Below are positions 1 to 8,941 of a stretch of DNA of 64,000 nt, in pieces. Source of the stretch: Andalucia godoyi (Eukaryota > Discoba > Jakobea > Jakobida > Andaluciidae); the NCBI GenBank assembly GCA_009859145.1, contig VRVR01000053.1, forward strand, positions 124,001 to 188,000. The letters are read 5' to 3'. Under the pieces are notes generated by a model. It did no database searches, was not told where the DNA came from, and saw nothing but the letters and a program-made list of their open reading frames with translations. Within the stretch, counting starts at the first letter, position 1. Each line of letters starts with the position of its first letter. A program made the translations under genes and the position numbers.

Positions 1-453
1 AATCTGATTTCTGTTCTTGAACAAATCGTCTTCCATTCTCGTGGCGAGTTCTTTGGAGATGAGCGATGAAACATATGCACGCTGGGCGGACATGACCTCT
101 TGCGCCATTGATTTCCGATGATGTTCCAGCATGGTGTCTAAATCCTCGAAAAAGAGAGGTTCCGAAGTGCCCCCTCTCGGCCCAACAGGCGCCAGACGGT
201 CATCCTGCTCAACATCAATGCCGGAGCCAGCCTCACCACCACCACCTCCAGAAAGATCCTTACGAGCTTGGAGTCCTGTACCGGCATACGAATACAACGA
301 GTGTGCAAGATGAGAAGGATTGAATGCATTGGCCGCCAGTAAAATGGATCCTTCGTGCGACTGCGAGTAGTCTGTCACAGCAGCCGATGCATGGGGTAGT
401 CGCTTAGCACGAGATGCTAGCTGCGAGAGCGAGTGTGGAGGAGGAACAAACAT
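1..453 (-). CDS. NUP93: Nucleoporin Nup93/Nic96 family protein, N-terminal part (runs off window)
   Basis: The first 151 codons of a minus-strand gene whose ATG is at 453; the 3' part lies outside the window. Nup93/Nic96 is a scaffold nucleoporin of the inner ring of the nuclear pore complex. What I see is the typical N-terminus of that family: a short helix reading LSQLASRAKRL, a segment with SILLAANAFNPSHLAHSL (Nup93 has an equivalent 'LLGSRGLDISHISQRL' stretch), an acidic/Gly-rich linker, then EDLDTMLEHHRKSMAQEV, matching the conserved region where the long alpha-solenoid begins. A run of five glycines comes from a (GGT)n tract. The gene is divergent from the RPC5 gene and shares a 279-bp intergenic region with it. 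Identification rests on motif order read by eye; the body of the protein is not available to confirm it. Confidence 0.75.
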   Translation of the reverse strand, partial: MFVPPPHSLSQLASRAKRLPHASAAVTDYSQSHEGSILLAANAFNPSHLAHSLYSYAGTGLQARKDLSGGGGGEAGSGIDVEQDDRLAPVGPRGGTSEPLFFEDLDTMLEHHRKSMAQEVMSAQRAYVSSLISKELATRMEDDLFKNRNQI

Positions 454-732
454 CTGCAGCCAGCAACCAGCAACCAACAACCAACAACCAAAAATAAAGT
501 CTAAAACAAAAACAAAAGGAAACACGCTTCGTATCCAATGTTCCGCAGCCCTCGAGGTCCCAAAGCAGTGCGACAGTGTTGCCTCAAGTGAGACCAAAAT
601 GCAGAGGCTGCATTGAGATGGGCGATTCTCCTTTCTATCCACACTCCATTTTCGTCCTTATGAACGCACGTCTTTTTGCTACAATTGTTTTCGTTTCTCA
701 TAGTATTTTATCGTGTTTGTGCATTTAGAGAC

Positions 733-2898
733 ATGAACGGGGTTGCATCATCATCATCATTGTCGTCATCGTCATCGTCGTCAGTGAGCGCGGGTCGAAC
801 TCTCGTTGCGTCTCTTCCAGTCACGGTGCATGATGCGAACTCGTCTTCGCAGCTGCTTCTTGTCCAGTCTCTGCTGCGTCCTCCAACACGGCCGTATGAT
901 CTGACACGAGTTCGCAGAGTGGCGCTTAAGCCTCGACATGGGCGCATTGAACTGGAAATTGCACACGACCCAGAATCGAATACAATGGATGTCAGCGCGG
1001 GGTTTGCAGACTCGTTCCGCCTCGCAGGCTCCTTCTCTGCTCCGTTTTCCAATCCGTATGCGTCGTCTTCCATCAACTTACCTTCTTCCCATGCTCCGGT
1101 ATCGAGCGTGCCATGCATGCTGGCAGTTGGAGTTGTTCGGCAAGGGAATTTGCACATGGTTCCTGTTTCGGCCATTGCGCAATTGAAGCCATCATTCAAG
1201 AATCTCCCAGTTCACGCAGGCGCAGAATATGGAGTTGTGGTGCGCGATACTACCGAAGATGATCTTGCAATGGATGATGCAGACGATGTCGACGAAGATG
1301 ACCAAATGACAATGCTGAATCAATCAGCTTCTGGCGCGGGCGATGAGGGTGTGCCGGTGGTGGTTACTGTGCAAAAGCGAGAAACGGAGAGGCAGCAGGC
1401 CGCTCGACAACGATCTTGGGCGTACATGGCTGAGAGAGAAGCAGCGGAAAGATGGGTCGACTGTTCGTTGTCAAGGTCTCCAGTGTTTCCCTTGGAAGAT
1501 GTCGTTGCATCGGAGGATGTATCAATGGAAGATGCACAAGGAGCCTCTTCCTCAAATGGTCTTCGTAGACCGAGTTCTGTGTCTTCCTCAAATTTACGCA
1601 CAATGCTGCTACTGTCAAGTCCTTCGGATGCCCTGCCCTCTGTTGAATCTGTATTGCGACAGTCGTACTGTTGCGCGCTTCCTCAACTGGTTTCTTCGCT
1701 GCGATTGAACGTCCCTGCTAGCGGTGGTGCAGCGATTTCGCTGGATATGTTGCCAACGAACATCAGAACCCAGTTGGACAGAGTTGCAGTGTACTCACGA
1801 GGACTCTGGTTTTTGAGGTCGGACATGTTGTTTGAAAAGGATTCCCGGCGCGAACTCTCTCGAGACCTCATTCTCGGCTGTTTGCATCACGATCATCCTG
1901 GCCAGGCCCCGCCAACCTCCATTGCGAGCAATGTACCCCTTTCCGCTCTCTCCGCGAAAATTAATTCGGATTATTGGATTGGGATTCGGGCCGTTGATGA
2001 CAAGACTGTTGTAGACATGAGCAGCAATTTGCTTCCGCCGTCCCTCACCATTGCATCCATCAGCGCAAGATCGAATCTTGCGTTGCAGCTTGTGGAGGAA
2101 ATATTTACGCAGTTGTTCTCACGACGAGGAGTGAAGTGGTTCTTGAAAGCACTTCCGTATTTTCTGAATGACGAACATGCACGCGCTTCTGTGTTTTGGG
2201 AAAAGCGACGAAGCGTATGCGAGAAGCTTCTGGCAACCGATGAGCCTCAGCGTCGAGTGCGTGAAAGAGCCCGCGAGAAGATGCCCGGCGGGCCCCTTCG
2301 TGTCAATGTGAATTTGGGTTCTGGATCGTCCTTGTCCAACAGCACTCCTTCTGGATCACTTTCTTCGAGCTTCCTGTCAAACGGCACGTCCTCTGCTGCA
2401 ACTTCGCTGCCTTCTGCTAGAAAGGGATCTGCGACCGCTGCTGCTGCTGCTGCTGCTGCGGCAGCGTCAGCATCCGGGGGTTCGGTAATCCCTGAGCTCT
2501 CCAAGTTCTTGATCGACTTATTTTCGCAGCACGGTGTTCTCTCCGTCGCTTCCGTTCGTGCCGCCATCAATCTGCACAAGGCACAACTACCGCCCTCTGA
2601 CCCGCTTGTGTCGCTTTCCGAGTCGGATTTTGCAGCAACGATGGAGAGCGTGTGCCGTCCGTTTACATCGGTTTCTGTTCGCATCCTCAAATCCGTCGGC
2701 GATCCCTCTGTCGACGAGTTCCGCGATGCAATTGTCGGCCTGCTGCAGGAACGAGGAAAGCTGAAGAAGACGGAAATTCTTGACGGCGTCAGGGAACGAA
2801 CCGGCAGGGAGGTTTCCCAGGCCGTGTATTCCCGAGTCCTCAAAGAAGTTGCTGAACGCCAGGGAATCGCATGGGCTCCAAAAGTAGGAAGCTCGTAG
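733..2898 (+). CDS. POLR3E: DNA-directed RNA polymerase III subunit RPC5 (Sin-like)
   Basis: A 721-residue protein. I place the start at the ATG at 733; the frame is open upstream, but only from a TTG codon. RPC5 (yeast Rpc37) pairs with RPC4 in the TFIIF-like module of RNA polymerase III and acts in initiation and termination in the nucleus. Family hallmarks are visible: an N-terminal Ser run, then the beta-barrel dimerisation region with PTRPYDLTRV and KPRHGRIELEIAHD, the conserved VGVVRQGNLHMVPVSAIAQL block with LKPSF, an acidic patch (about residues 190-205), and the RQRSWAYMAEREAAERWVD stretch. A long poorly conserved middle contains an Ala run. The C-terminal third (about 590-721) looks like the winged-helix domains found in metazoan RPC5 but absent from yeast Rpc37. 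The length agrees with human RPC5 (about 700). Confidence 0.9.
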   Translation: MNGVASSSSLSSSSSSSVSAGRTLVASLPVTVHDANSSSQLLLVQSLLRPPTRPYDLTRVRRVALKPRHGRIELEIAHDPESNTMDVSAGFADSFRLAGSFSAPFSNPYASSSINLPSSHAPVSSVPCMLAVGVVRQGNLHMVPVSAIAQLKPSFKNLPVHAGAEYGVVVRDTTEDDLAMDDADDVDEDDQMTMLNQSASGAGDEGVPVVVTVQKRETERQQAARQRSWAYMAEREAAERWVDCSLSRSPVFPLEDVVASEDVSMEDAQGASSSNGLRRPSSVSSSNLRTMLLLSSPSDALPSVESVLRQSYCCALPQLVSSLRLNVPASGGAAISLDMLPTNIRTQLDRVAVYSRGLWFLRSDMLFEKDSRRELSRDLILGCLHHDHPGQAPPTSIASNVPLSALSAKINSDYWIGIRAVDDKTVVDMSSNLLPPSLTIASISARSNLALQLVEEIFTQLFSRRGVKWFLKALPYFLNDEHARASVFWEKRRSVCEKLLATDEPQRRVRERAREKMPGGPLRVNVNLGSGSSLSNSTPSGSLSSSFLSNGTSSAATSLPSARKGSATAAAAAAAAAASASGGSVIPELSKFLIDLFSQHGVLSVASVRAAINLHKAQLPPSDPLVSLSESDFAATMESVCRPFTSVSVRILKSVGDPSVDEFRDAIVGLLQERGKLKKTEILDGVRERTGREVSQAVYSRVLKEVAERQGIAWAPKVGSS

Positions 2899-4404
2899 GA
2901 TCATCGTATTGTAGATAGGTACTGAGCGTGTCCACACAGTTGTATTCTTGGACGTCCAATCCGTACTATAGATAGAGATCCTTCCGTAACGGATCGTGTT
3001 CTCGTGGACGTCTGATCACGATCATTTCATAAACAACTCTAGTGTACATTCCTTGCGATACGTCCGCCATCTTGGCACCAAAGCATGAATCATTATTGGC
3101 CATCATCGGGTAAGTTGTCACCGGAGACAGACCCAAGCCGCTCGTTTTTTGTTTTTTATTTATTTGGGGGCGAGCACCCACTCTTCAATGCAAATTGTTC
3201 TGCATCAATGGGGTCATCGCTTCTTCTTGCTCTCCGCCTCCGACGAGAGCGAATCAACGGGTTTCTTTGTTCTCGGTATCTCCGGGCATGGCCGGTTTGA
3301 GTTTATTGGGAAGATCCCCTCTTTGGAGCCATAAGATGTTTTGGGTTCAGATAAACAAACTTCCGGTATGATAATATCTGATGTTCACATACACCGTTGG
3401 AAGACATATTAATTTTTAAAATAGAAAAAAGAACCAAATGAGATGCAAAATTCGGAATCCCGTTTAATTAAGAAAATGCATCTCGAAGCGAGCGTGGTTA
3501 AAGCCAAAACACTTTGATATCTCTTCCATGACGCTCAGAAGATGACGGGGCTTCCTCTGGAAACATCGAGTAAATCGTGGACGCCTCTACTCCATCGAAT
3601 CCATCCGAAAGTACCTCGCAAGCCGCTCCGTCACCATTGCCACGGAAAAAAAGAATGCAAAGAGAAGACGATCTGTTGCGCGAGAGTTCTCCAGCGATTA
3701 TCAACGGCCTGATCTCGAAACGACATGTCCAAGACCCTTCAAACGACAATATCGCGTCCGGGATCAGCTTCAACTGCCCCATCTTAAAGACGATGCCGTA
3801 GCGGAAACGTCGAAGAAGCTGTGGTTGTCCACAAAGACCGTGTCGCTCGGATTCGGATTCGATGTTCTCGGCTGGATTTTCCCAGACGTTTGCTGTTCGA
3901 CTCCGATCATTCACACGGACACGACGAGCAACGTCGACCCCGGTTGTCGCACCTTCTTGACAGGATACGACGTTTTCGCCAGCATCTGACAACCAAAGCT
4001 GCTGAATACGAAGATGTTGTAGTCCACGACGAAGCAACTGAAGAGCACAAACACTGTGGAGTTCGAAATGGATCGAGATTGACTTTGCTTCTCGAAATGC
4101 ATGTTTGAAGCATTATTCAATCATATTGAGGGCTTTCTCCTGTGGGGAGTTGTACGCATAAATCGCATGAAAGCGACGTGAGTGTTGCCAGTACTGATCA
4201 ACACTGATTGGTATTGAAGCGAGGCGTATTTTTTGACGCGTGTATTGCCGACGAACCCACCGATTGGATTTCTCCGATTCTGGATTTTTAGGTACTAATT
4301 TGCTTATTTCTCACCTCTTTCTTCTCTTCTTTCTTCTCTGCATCATTTCCTTTTTTGCTGCTTTCAGAAGCAGTTTTGTATTGCCCTATCACTGATTTAG
4401 ATTG
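2899..4404. other. 1.5-kb gap between RPC5 and NUBP1
   Basis: No gene can be assigned with confidence. The minus strand holds a 179-codon open frame (4037 down to 3498) and the plus strand a 74-codon one (3577-3801). A further minus-strand frame at 3911-4120 encodes a hydrophobic, aromatic-rich stretch (FVLFSCFVVDYNIFVF) that stops abruptly at a change of frame. The three could be pieces of one decayed or spliced minus-strand gene. The last 150 bp before NUBP1 are pyrimidine-rich. Confidence 0.4.
3498..4037 (-). CDS. Uncertain open reading frame, possibly part of a relic or spliced gene
   Basis: A 179-codon frame that I do not recognise. Its composition is fairly protein-like, with no low complexity and a segment reading FRYGIVFKMGQLKLIPDAIL, but its N-terminal 40 residues overlap a different minus-strand frame (3911-4120) that also looks protein-like. 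That pattern suggests a frameshifted remnant or an unrecognised intron. It could equally be a chance frame in about 50% GC DNA. No neighbour suggests a function. Confidence 0.2.
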   Translation of the reverse strand: MLRRGLQHLRIQQLWLSDAGENVVSCQEGATTGVDVARRVRVNDRSRTANVWENPAENIESESERHGLCGQPQLLRRFRYGIVFKMGQLKLIPDAILSFEGSWTCRFEIRPLIIAGELSRNRSSSLCILFFRGNGDGAACEVLSDGFDGVEASTIYSMFPEEAPSSSERHGRDIKVFWL

Positions 4405-5604
4405 ATGAGTGGAGAAGATCAAAGCCAAAGGAGCCAAAGGAGCCAAAGGAGCGAAAGCAGCCAAAGTCAGGATCAGAGAGACAACCAGAGTGCACCGGAC
4501 ATGAGTACTGTTCCCGAACACTGTCCTGGGCCGTCGTCCGAGACTGCCGGCCAGACGTCTGCGTGTGCCGGTTGTCCGAACCAGTCTTTGTGTGCATCTG
4601 GGGCAGTTCGACAGCCGAAAGACGACCCTGACATCCCGATTATCCGTCACAGAATGTCGTCCGTGAAGCATCGTGTTCTTGTCATGAGTGGGAAAGGCGG
4701 CGTAGGAAAATCGACTCTGTCAACGCAACTTTCTTTGTGGCTTGCGCTGCTTCCGGCATCCCAGCTAGGAGCGATCCTGGCCGGACAGTCTGCATCGACA
4801 CCGGTATCGTCCGCGGTGGGCGGAAATTGGTGGGAGTCTTACGAGGCTCTCGCGGACTCTGAGAAAGTCCAGGTCGGTCTCTGTGATCTGGATATTTGCG
4901 GGCCCTCCATACCCACGATGCTTCGTTTGCCCCCCAATCCTTCTGTGCATGCGTCCAATGCGGGCGTCACCCCGATTTATCCCACAATCCCGGTTTCCTT
5001 GGACGATGCGCACGATGCGACGGATGTTTATCTGGATAATCTGGCAGTAATGTCGATTGGAGCACTACTTCCTTCCGAGTCCACTGCCGTCATTTGGAGA
5101 GGAGACCGCAAGTCAGCCATGGTGCGCACGTTTCTGCGCGATGTGGACTGGGGCGACTTGGACTTTTTGTTTATTGACACCCCGCCCGGAACATCGGATG
5201 AGCACATCACGGTGTCCACCACCCTTCGCGATGTTGGCGCACTCGACGGCGCGCTGCTTGTTACAACACCACAGGCAGTTGCATGTGCGGATGTGCGGAG
5301 GCAGATATCGTTTTGCAAGAAAGTCGGTATTCCGATTCTTGGAATTGTCGAGAACATGTCTGGATACGTCTGCAAAAAGTGCAAAACCGAGACCGCCATT
5401 TTTCGAGCCTCCGAAGGTGGCGGGGAAGCACTCGCCATTGAGTTTGGCATTCCATTTCTGGGGCGCATTCCTCTCGATGGAAACGTTGTTCGAGCGGGAG
5501 ATGCCGGAGTGCCGCTTCCAGACGGCATTGTTGCCCGTGCTCTGCACAGCGTCGGATGCAATCTACTGCACCAAATCGCTGCTCACCAGGTTGCGAGTGC
5601 CTGA
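4405..5604 (+). CDS. NUBP1: Cytosolic Fe-S cluster assembly scaffold Nbp35/NUBP1
   Basis: A 399-residue P-loop NTPase of the Mrp/NBP35 family. With Cfd1 it forms the cytosolic scaffold (CIA pathway) on which 4Fe-4S clusters are built for extramitochondrial proteins. The N-terminal cluster motif typical of Nbp35, and absent from Cfd1/NUBP2, is clear: Cys40, Cys54, Cys57 and Cys63, with CPG, GCPNQ and LCASG as in human NUBP1. The deviant Walker A is GKGGVGKS at 96-103. Switch motifs DLDICGPSIP and DTPPGTSDEH follow, and the C-terminal CxxC that bridges the dimer is Cys323/Cys326. The first 35 residues are Ser/Gln-rich, encoded by a near-perfect CAAAGGAGC repeat. The first ATG in frame is at 4405, preceded by a TTG codon. 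About 60 residues of loop after Walker A (residues 115-150) exceed the usual family length. Confidence 0.96.
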   Translation: MSGEDQSQRSQRSQRSESSQSQDQRDNQSAPDMSTVPEHCPGPSSETAGQTSACAGCPNQSLCASGAVRQPKDDPDIPIIRHRMSSVKHRVLVMSGKGGVGKSTLSTQLSLWLALLPASQLGAILAGQSASTPVSSAVGGNWWESYEALADSEKVQVGLCDLDICGPSIPTMLRLPPNPSVHASNAGVTPIYPTIPVSLDDAHDATDVYLDNLAVMSIGALLPSESTAVIWRGDRKSAMVRTFLRDVDWGDLDFLFIDTPPGTSDEHITVSTTLRDVGALDGALLVTTPQAVACADVRRQISFCKKVGIPILGIVENMSGYVCKKCKTETAIFRASEGGGEALAIEFGIPFLGRIPLDGNVVRAGDAGVPLPDGIVARALHSVGCNLLHQIAAHQVASA

Positions 5605-5976
5605 CCGACGCTGTGTTCGGCCCCTCCCCTCTCCCCCTTCTCCTTTGTCTGTCTTGTAAAGTATTATTATTGGTGCTTTTACAGCCCCTCCAAAGCAAAC
5701 AAACGTGTGCTTTCCTCATTCGTCTCCCCAGCAGCTGTACTATCGTATTTTGGCCATCTCCCTCCTCTGATCCGCAGTTCCTGCTGTACAGCCCATGCTC
5801 ATAGCGACTGTTGCACACACCGCACGAAAATCTGGAGTTATATTAGTACCAATGTTTGATTATTTGAGTTATGTTACTCGTTGCGATTATTGCGATTATT
5901 GCGATCTTTACCTCTTTTTCCCCAATCACGATCCCTATTCCCCACCTTCGTCCGTCTTTTGTTTTTTCGTCTTGGA
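5605..5976. other. Gap between NUBP1 and VPS26C
   Basis: 372 bp, pyrimidine-rich (C/T blocks at 5619-5650 and 5905-5965), with a (GCGATTATT)n-like stretch at 5882-5905. It holds presumed NUBP1 3' and VPS26C 5' untranslated sequence. I see no gene or RNA in it. Confidence 0.4.
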
Positions 5977-6945
5977 ATGTCGGTGGAGATCAAGCTGAAG
6001 CGACCTGACCGGACGCATGTGCCGGGAGACATTATGAAGGGGGTTGTCGTTGTGACGTCTCCGAAGGGCACGTTGTCGCACCAGGGACTGACCGTGACGG
6101 TGTTTGGGCAGTGCAATGTGCAGCTTCAGCCGGCGAAGACGATGGGTGTGTCTGACATTGTGCTGACGCCTCTGCGACCCATAACACTGATTAAGTCCAT
6201 AACGACGATCGTTCCTCCGAATGCGGAAAAGTTTCCTGAAGGCCGCACGGAAGTTCCGTTTGCGATTCCGTTTGCTATGCCTTCCGAGAGCCATCTTAGA
6301 CCGCATGTTGAGGAGTTTGACTTTCTCGAGTCGTACCACGGAGTGCTCATTTCCACCGTGTACACAATCACAGCCGAGCTTGCGCGAGGCACCTTTTCGA
6401 AAAACATTTCCAAAGAAGTGGAGTTTTTTGTGCAGGTTCCGAAACTTGTTGAGCGTGGTTCGCAGGCTGCAGCTGCCTTGCTGCGTCCCGTGGAAATCAA
6501 TCTGTCGAAAGATGACATCAAGACGGTGAAGCTGAACAGGGGATCTGCGATGCTGCCCAGCTTTGTCATTTCTGGACATTTGAACTCGGCGATCTGCAAT
6601 CTTAATGGATCGGGGACACTTGATGGCGAGCTGACAGTTGTCGAGTGCGATGCGATCTTGAGATCGATTGAGTTGCAGCTGGTCCGTGTAGAGTCGCTGA
6701 TTACTGGCGAGAGTGCGCCGGCAAGAGAAGCCACGGAAATCCAGAACATCCAGCTGGTGGACGGAGACCTGCCAAGGGGTATTGCTGTGCCCATATACAT
6801 GGTGTTTCCAAGACTTTTCACTTGTCCAAGCATGAAGACAAGGCAGTACGGTATCGAGTTTGAGATTAACCTCGTTGTCCAGTTTATGGGCGGACTTCAA
6901 ATTACCGAGAACATCCCTATCAAGCTGTACCGCGCTGTCCAATAG
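5977..6945 (+). CDS. VPS26C: VPS26C (DSCR3), retriever complex subunit
   Basis: A 322-residue arrestin-fold protein. VPS26C joins VPS35L and VPS29 in the retriever complex, which recycles membrane cargo from endosomes independently of retromer. The sequence is much closer to VPS26C than to VPS26A/B: it starts with a short IKLKRPDRTHVPGD strand and has GHLNS (like RGHLNS), ELQLVRVE, the almost invariant ATEIQNIQ followed by DGD, and PIYMVFPRLFTCP, with ITENIPIKL at the C-terminus. The length matches human VPS26C (297) with small insertions. The ATG at 5977 gives the family N-terminus; the frame stays open about 30 codons upstream but without family similarity. It is tandem with NUBP1 and TMEM120. 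Confidence 0.95.
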   Translation: MSVEIKLKRPDRTHVPGDIMKGVVVVTSPKGTLSHQGLTVTVFGQCNVQLQPAKTMGVSDIVLTPLRPITLIKSITTIVPPNAEKFPEGRTEVPFAIPFAMPSESHLRPHVEEFDFLESYHGVLISTVYTITAELARGTFSKNISKEVEFFVQVPKLVERGSQAAAALLRPVEINLSKDDIKTVKLNRGSAMLPSFVISGHLNSAICNLNGSGTLDGELTVVECDAILRSIELQLVRVESLITGESAPAREATEIQNIQLVDGDLPRGIAVPIYMVFPRLFTCPSMKTRQYGIEFEINLVVQFMGGLQITENIPIKLYRAVQ

Positions 6946-7609
6946 CCTCCCTTCCATGATTTTTTTCTTCTCCCCCTATTTTTCTCCCCCTTTCCCCTTC
7001 CCCTTCACCTTCCCCTCCCCCGTCCCCTTCCCCGTCCCCTTCATCTTCATCTTCATCTTCATCTTCATCTTCCTCTTGTTTTTTCTGCGTTGCTGCCCCG
7101 TTTCCCGCTTCCTGTTGGATGTCGGCTCGCAATTTTACGAAGTCCCGACGGTTGTTGTGCTCCGTCCGCTCCTTCCCCCACAACTGTAATCGCCAAGCTT
7201 TTCAGAATGAAATGAAATATGATCAATCCCTCCCTTTTTCTCTCCATCTCATCCATTCCCGCCTCCAATCCGTCCAGTCCATCCAGCATCCCGACTCCAG
7301 TCCACTCCACTCCGCGCTCGTACTCAGTCCACACCCCAGCCGGGAACAACCCCCCTCCTCCTCCTTATCATCAATTGATGCTGTCCTCCGCAGCGCCCAC
7401 TTGGACTTCAAAAAGAAAACTCACTTCATTCCTCTCTTCCACGTTTGCCACTATGCAGGATTATCGTTGTCTCAAAACTGCATCCCGGTTGCGTTAAACT
7501 CGCTCTGCTGTGTCGTTGTGTCTTGGTGAAATTTGTAGAGTTTAGGAGGGGGAAAAAGGAGCCAGCAGTTCGTAAGAAGAAGCAGAAAGCGAGTAATCAC
7601 GGAACAGAG
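6946..7609. other. Gap upstream of TMEM120, polypyrimidine and TTCATC repeats
   Basis: 664 bp. 6960-7035 is an almost pure C/T tract (CCCCTTCCCC type) and 7040-7072 is (TTCATC)n. A second pyrimidine-rich stretch lies at 7225-7330. Several short frames exist but none looks coding. I see nothing else. Confidence 0.4.
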
Positions 7610-8719
7610 ATGGGTGTGGATGAAGAAGTGGCACAGTATCGCCGAGATACCGAGTCGCTGAGTGCGTCGTTTCACGAGTATTTGTCGACACTAGCAAAGT
7701 GCGAGTCACTGGAATCGAAGCTTGCCAAGCAGCTGAAAACGCATCGAAAAGCACTTGGGAATGTGTCCAAGAGCGCACCACCAACGCTGTTTCCGCAGAC
7801 GGAGGCGGAGGCTGGGAAAGAGCTCGATGTGAAGGTTGGAAACATGCTCCCGAAGCCCGGTGACTACTTTCTACGCTTGTTCTTTGGCGGATCTATTTCG
7901 GTGATCTTTTCGTCCAAGGAACGGAAGCTGGGTTTCAAGTCTGAGTATGAGCGATTCAAGCAGAAGATGAACTACATTGCAATGTTTTTCTGCGTGATTC
8001 TGCTAGCGTCGACAGAAACTCGATTTCTGGACGTGCTGTTCCAGCTGTTCGCAGTGTACTACTATACGACTTTGGTTCTGCGTGAGCTCATTCTCAGGGC
8101 AAATGGGACGGATCTCAAGCCTTGGTGGATTGCGCATCATTACGTGTCTATTGCAGCGACGACGTTCTTCCTGACTTGGCCAGATACTGCAGCGTATCGT
8201 GAGTTCCGAAAGACGTTCTTCGTGTACGCTTTCTGCACGGCACTTGTCCAGGTTCTCCAGACCGCCTACCAACTTGCAAGGCTGTATCCACGACGCGTGC
8301 TGGGAAAATCACAGATGGAAACTGCGTGGGGCGAACTGCCGTTGTTCTTCTCTCGGCGGGGCTTGGTGTTTCTTGTGCCGTGTCTGCTGGCAATGTATTC
8401 ATTCCAGTACTTCTTATCCTACGCATTATTCCTGCAATGGTGGGTAGAAGGAGCAGAGTGGCAGACAGTAGCCCTGGCGCTGTCGTTTGCAGTCGCTGCA
8501 ACGGGAAACTGCGTTACTCTGTTCCTCATCTTGACGAGAAAACTACTCAATTCTCGCAAGCATGTCAAGGCTCTTTTGGAAGATCCAAATCAGAGAGTCG
8601 GTTCTGTCCTCGAGTCGCCGAAGCTGTCTAGCGATCCGGTTGCATCCACCATTAGGCCCTCTTCCTCGTCCTCCTTGTCGTCGTCGTCTTCTGGGCAGAT
8701 TGTATCATCAAGCTCATGA
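7610..8719 (+). CDS. TMEM120: TMEM120/TACAN family multi-pass membrane protein
   Basis: A 369-residue protein. TMEM120 proteins are six-TM homodimers of the nuclear envelope/ER with an ELOVL-like fold that binds coenzyme A; TMEM120A was also proposed as a mechanosensitive channel (TACAN), and its cellular role is debated. I see an N-terminal helical region (residues 1-60), YFLRLFFGGSISVIF, the family block KLGFKSEYERFKQKMNY, then six hydrophobic segments. The CoA-site motif WWIAHHYVS (human WWVFHHYVS) is followed by LTWPD as in the family. The C-terminus is a Ser-rich tail. The ATG at 7610 begins the conserved N-terminal helix; the longer open frame upstream is basic and unconserved. Convergent with the UBR gene. 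Confidence 0.93.
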   Translation: MGVDEEVAQYRRDTESLSASFHEYLSTLAKCESLESKLAKQLKTHRKALGNVSKSAPPTLFPQTEAEAGKELDVKVGNMLPKPGDYFLRLFFGGSISVIFSSKERKLGFKSEYERFKQKMNYIAMFFCVILLASTETRFLDVLFQLFAVYYYTTLVLRELILRANGTDLKPWWIAHHYVSIAATTFFLTWPDTAAYREFRKTFFVYAFCTALVQVLQTAYQLARLYPRRVLGKSQMETAWGELPLFFSRRGLVFLVPCLLAMYSFQYFLSYALFLQWWVEGAEWQTVALALSFAVAATGNCVTLFLILTRKLLNSRKHVKALLEDPNQRVGSVLESPKLSSDPVASTIRPSSSSSLSSSSSGQIVSSSS

Positions 8720-8941
8720 AGAGGTGGCGGGGCATGCTCAATGTGTACTTTAATGATGTGTATGTGTGCGCCACGTGTGTGTGCCGTGTGAAAAACAGGA
8801 AAACACCCCTCCCCCCCCGCCCCAAGAAAATGTGCATTTGTTTTGCTTGCATGATCGACCTATTCCACTGATAAAAGGAAACAAAATCCGAATTAAAAAC
8901 AGCAACTTGTGTTTATTGTTCTAGAATTGGATTTTTTTTTT

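Noticed and set aside
2247-2843. 198-codon minus-strand frame opposite RPC5
   Set aside because: Antisense shadow with poly-Ala/Arg-rich composition.
5935-6957. 340-codon minus-strand frame opposite VPS26C
   Set aside because: VPS26C is unmistakable on the plus strand; the antisense frame is His/Arg-rich and unlike any protein.
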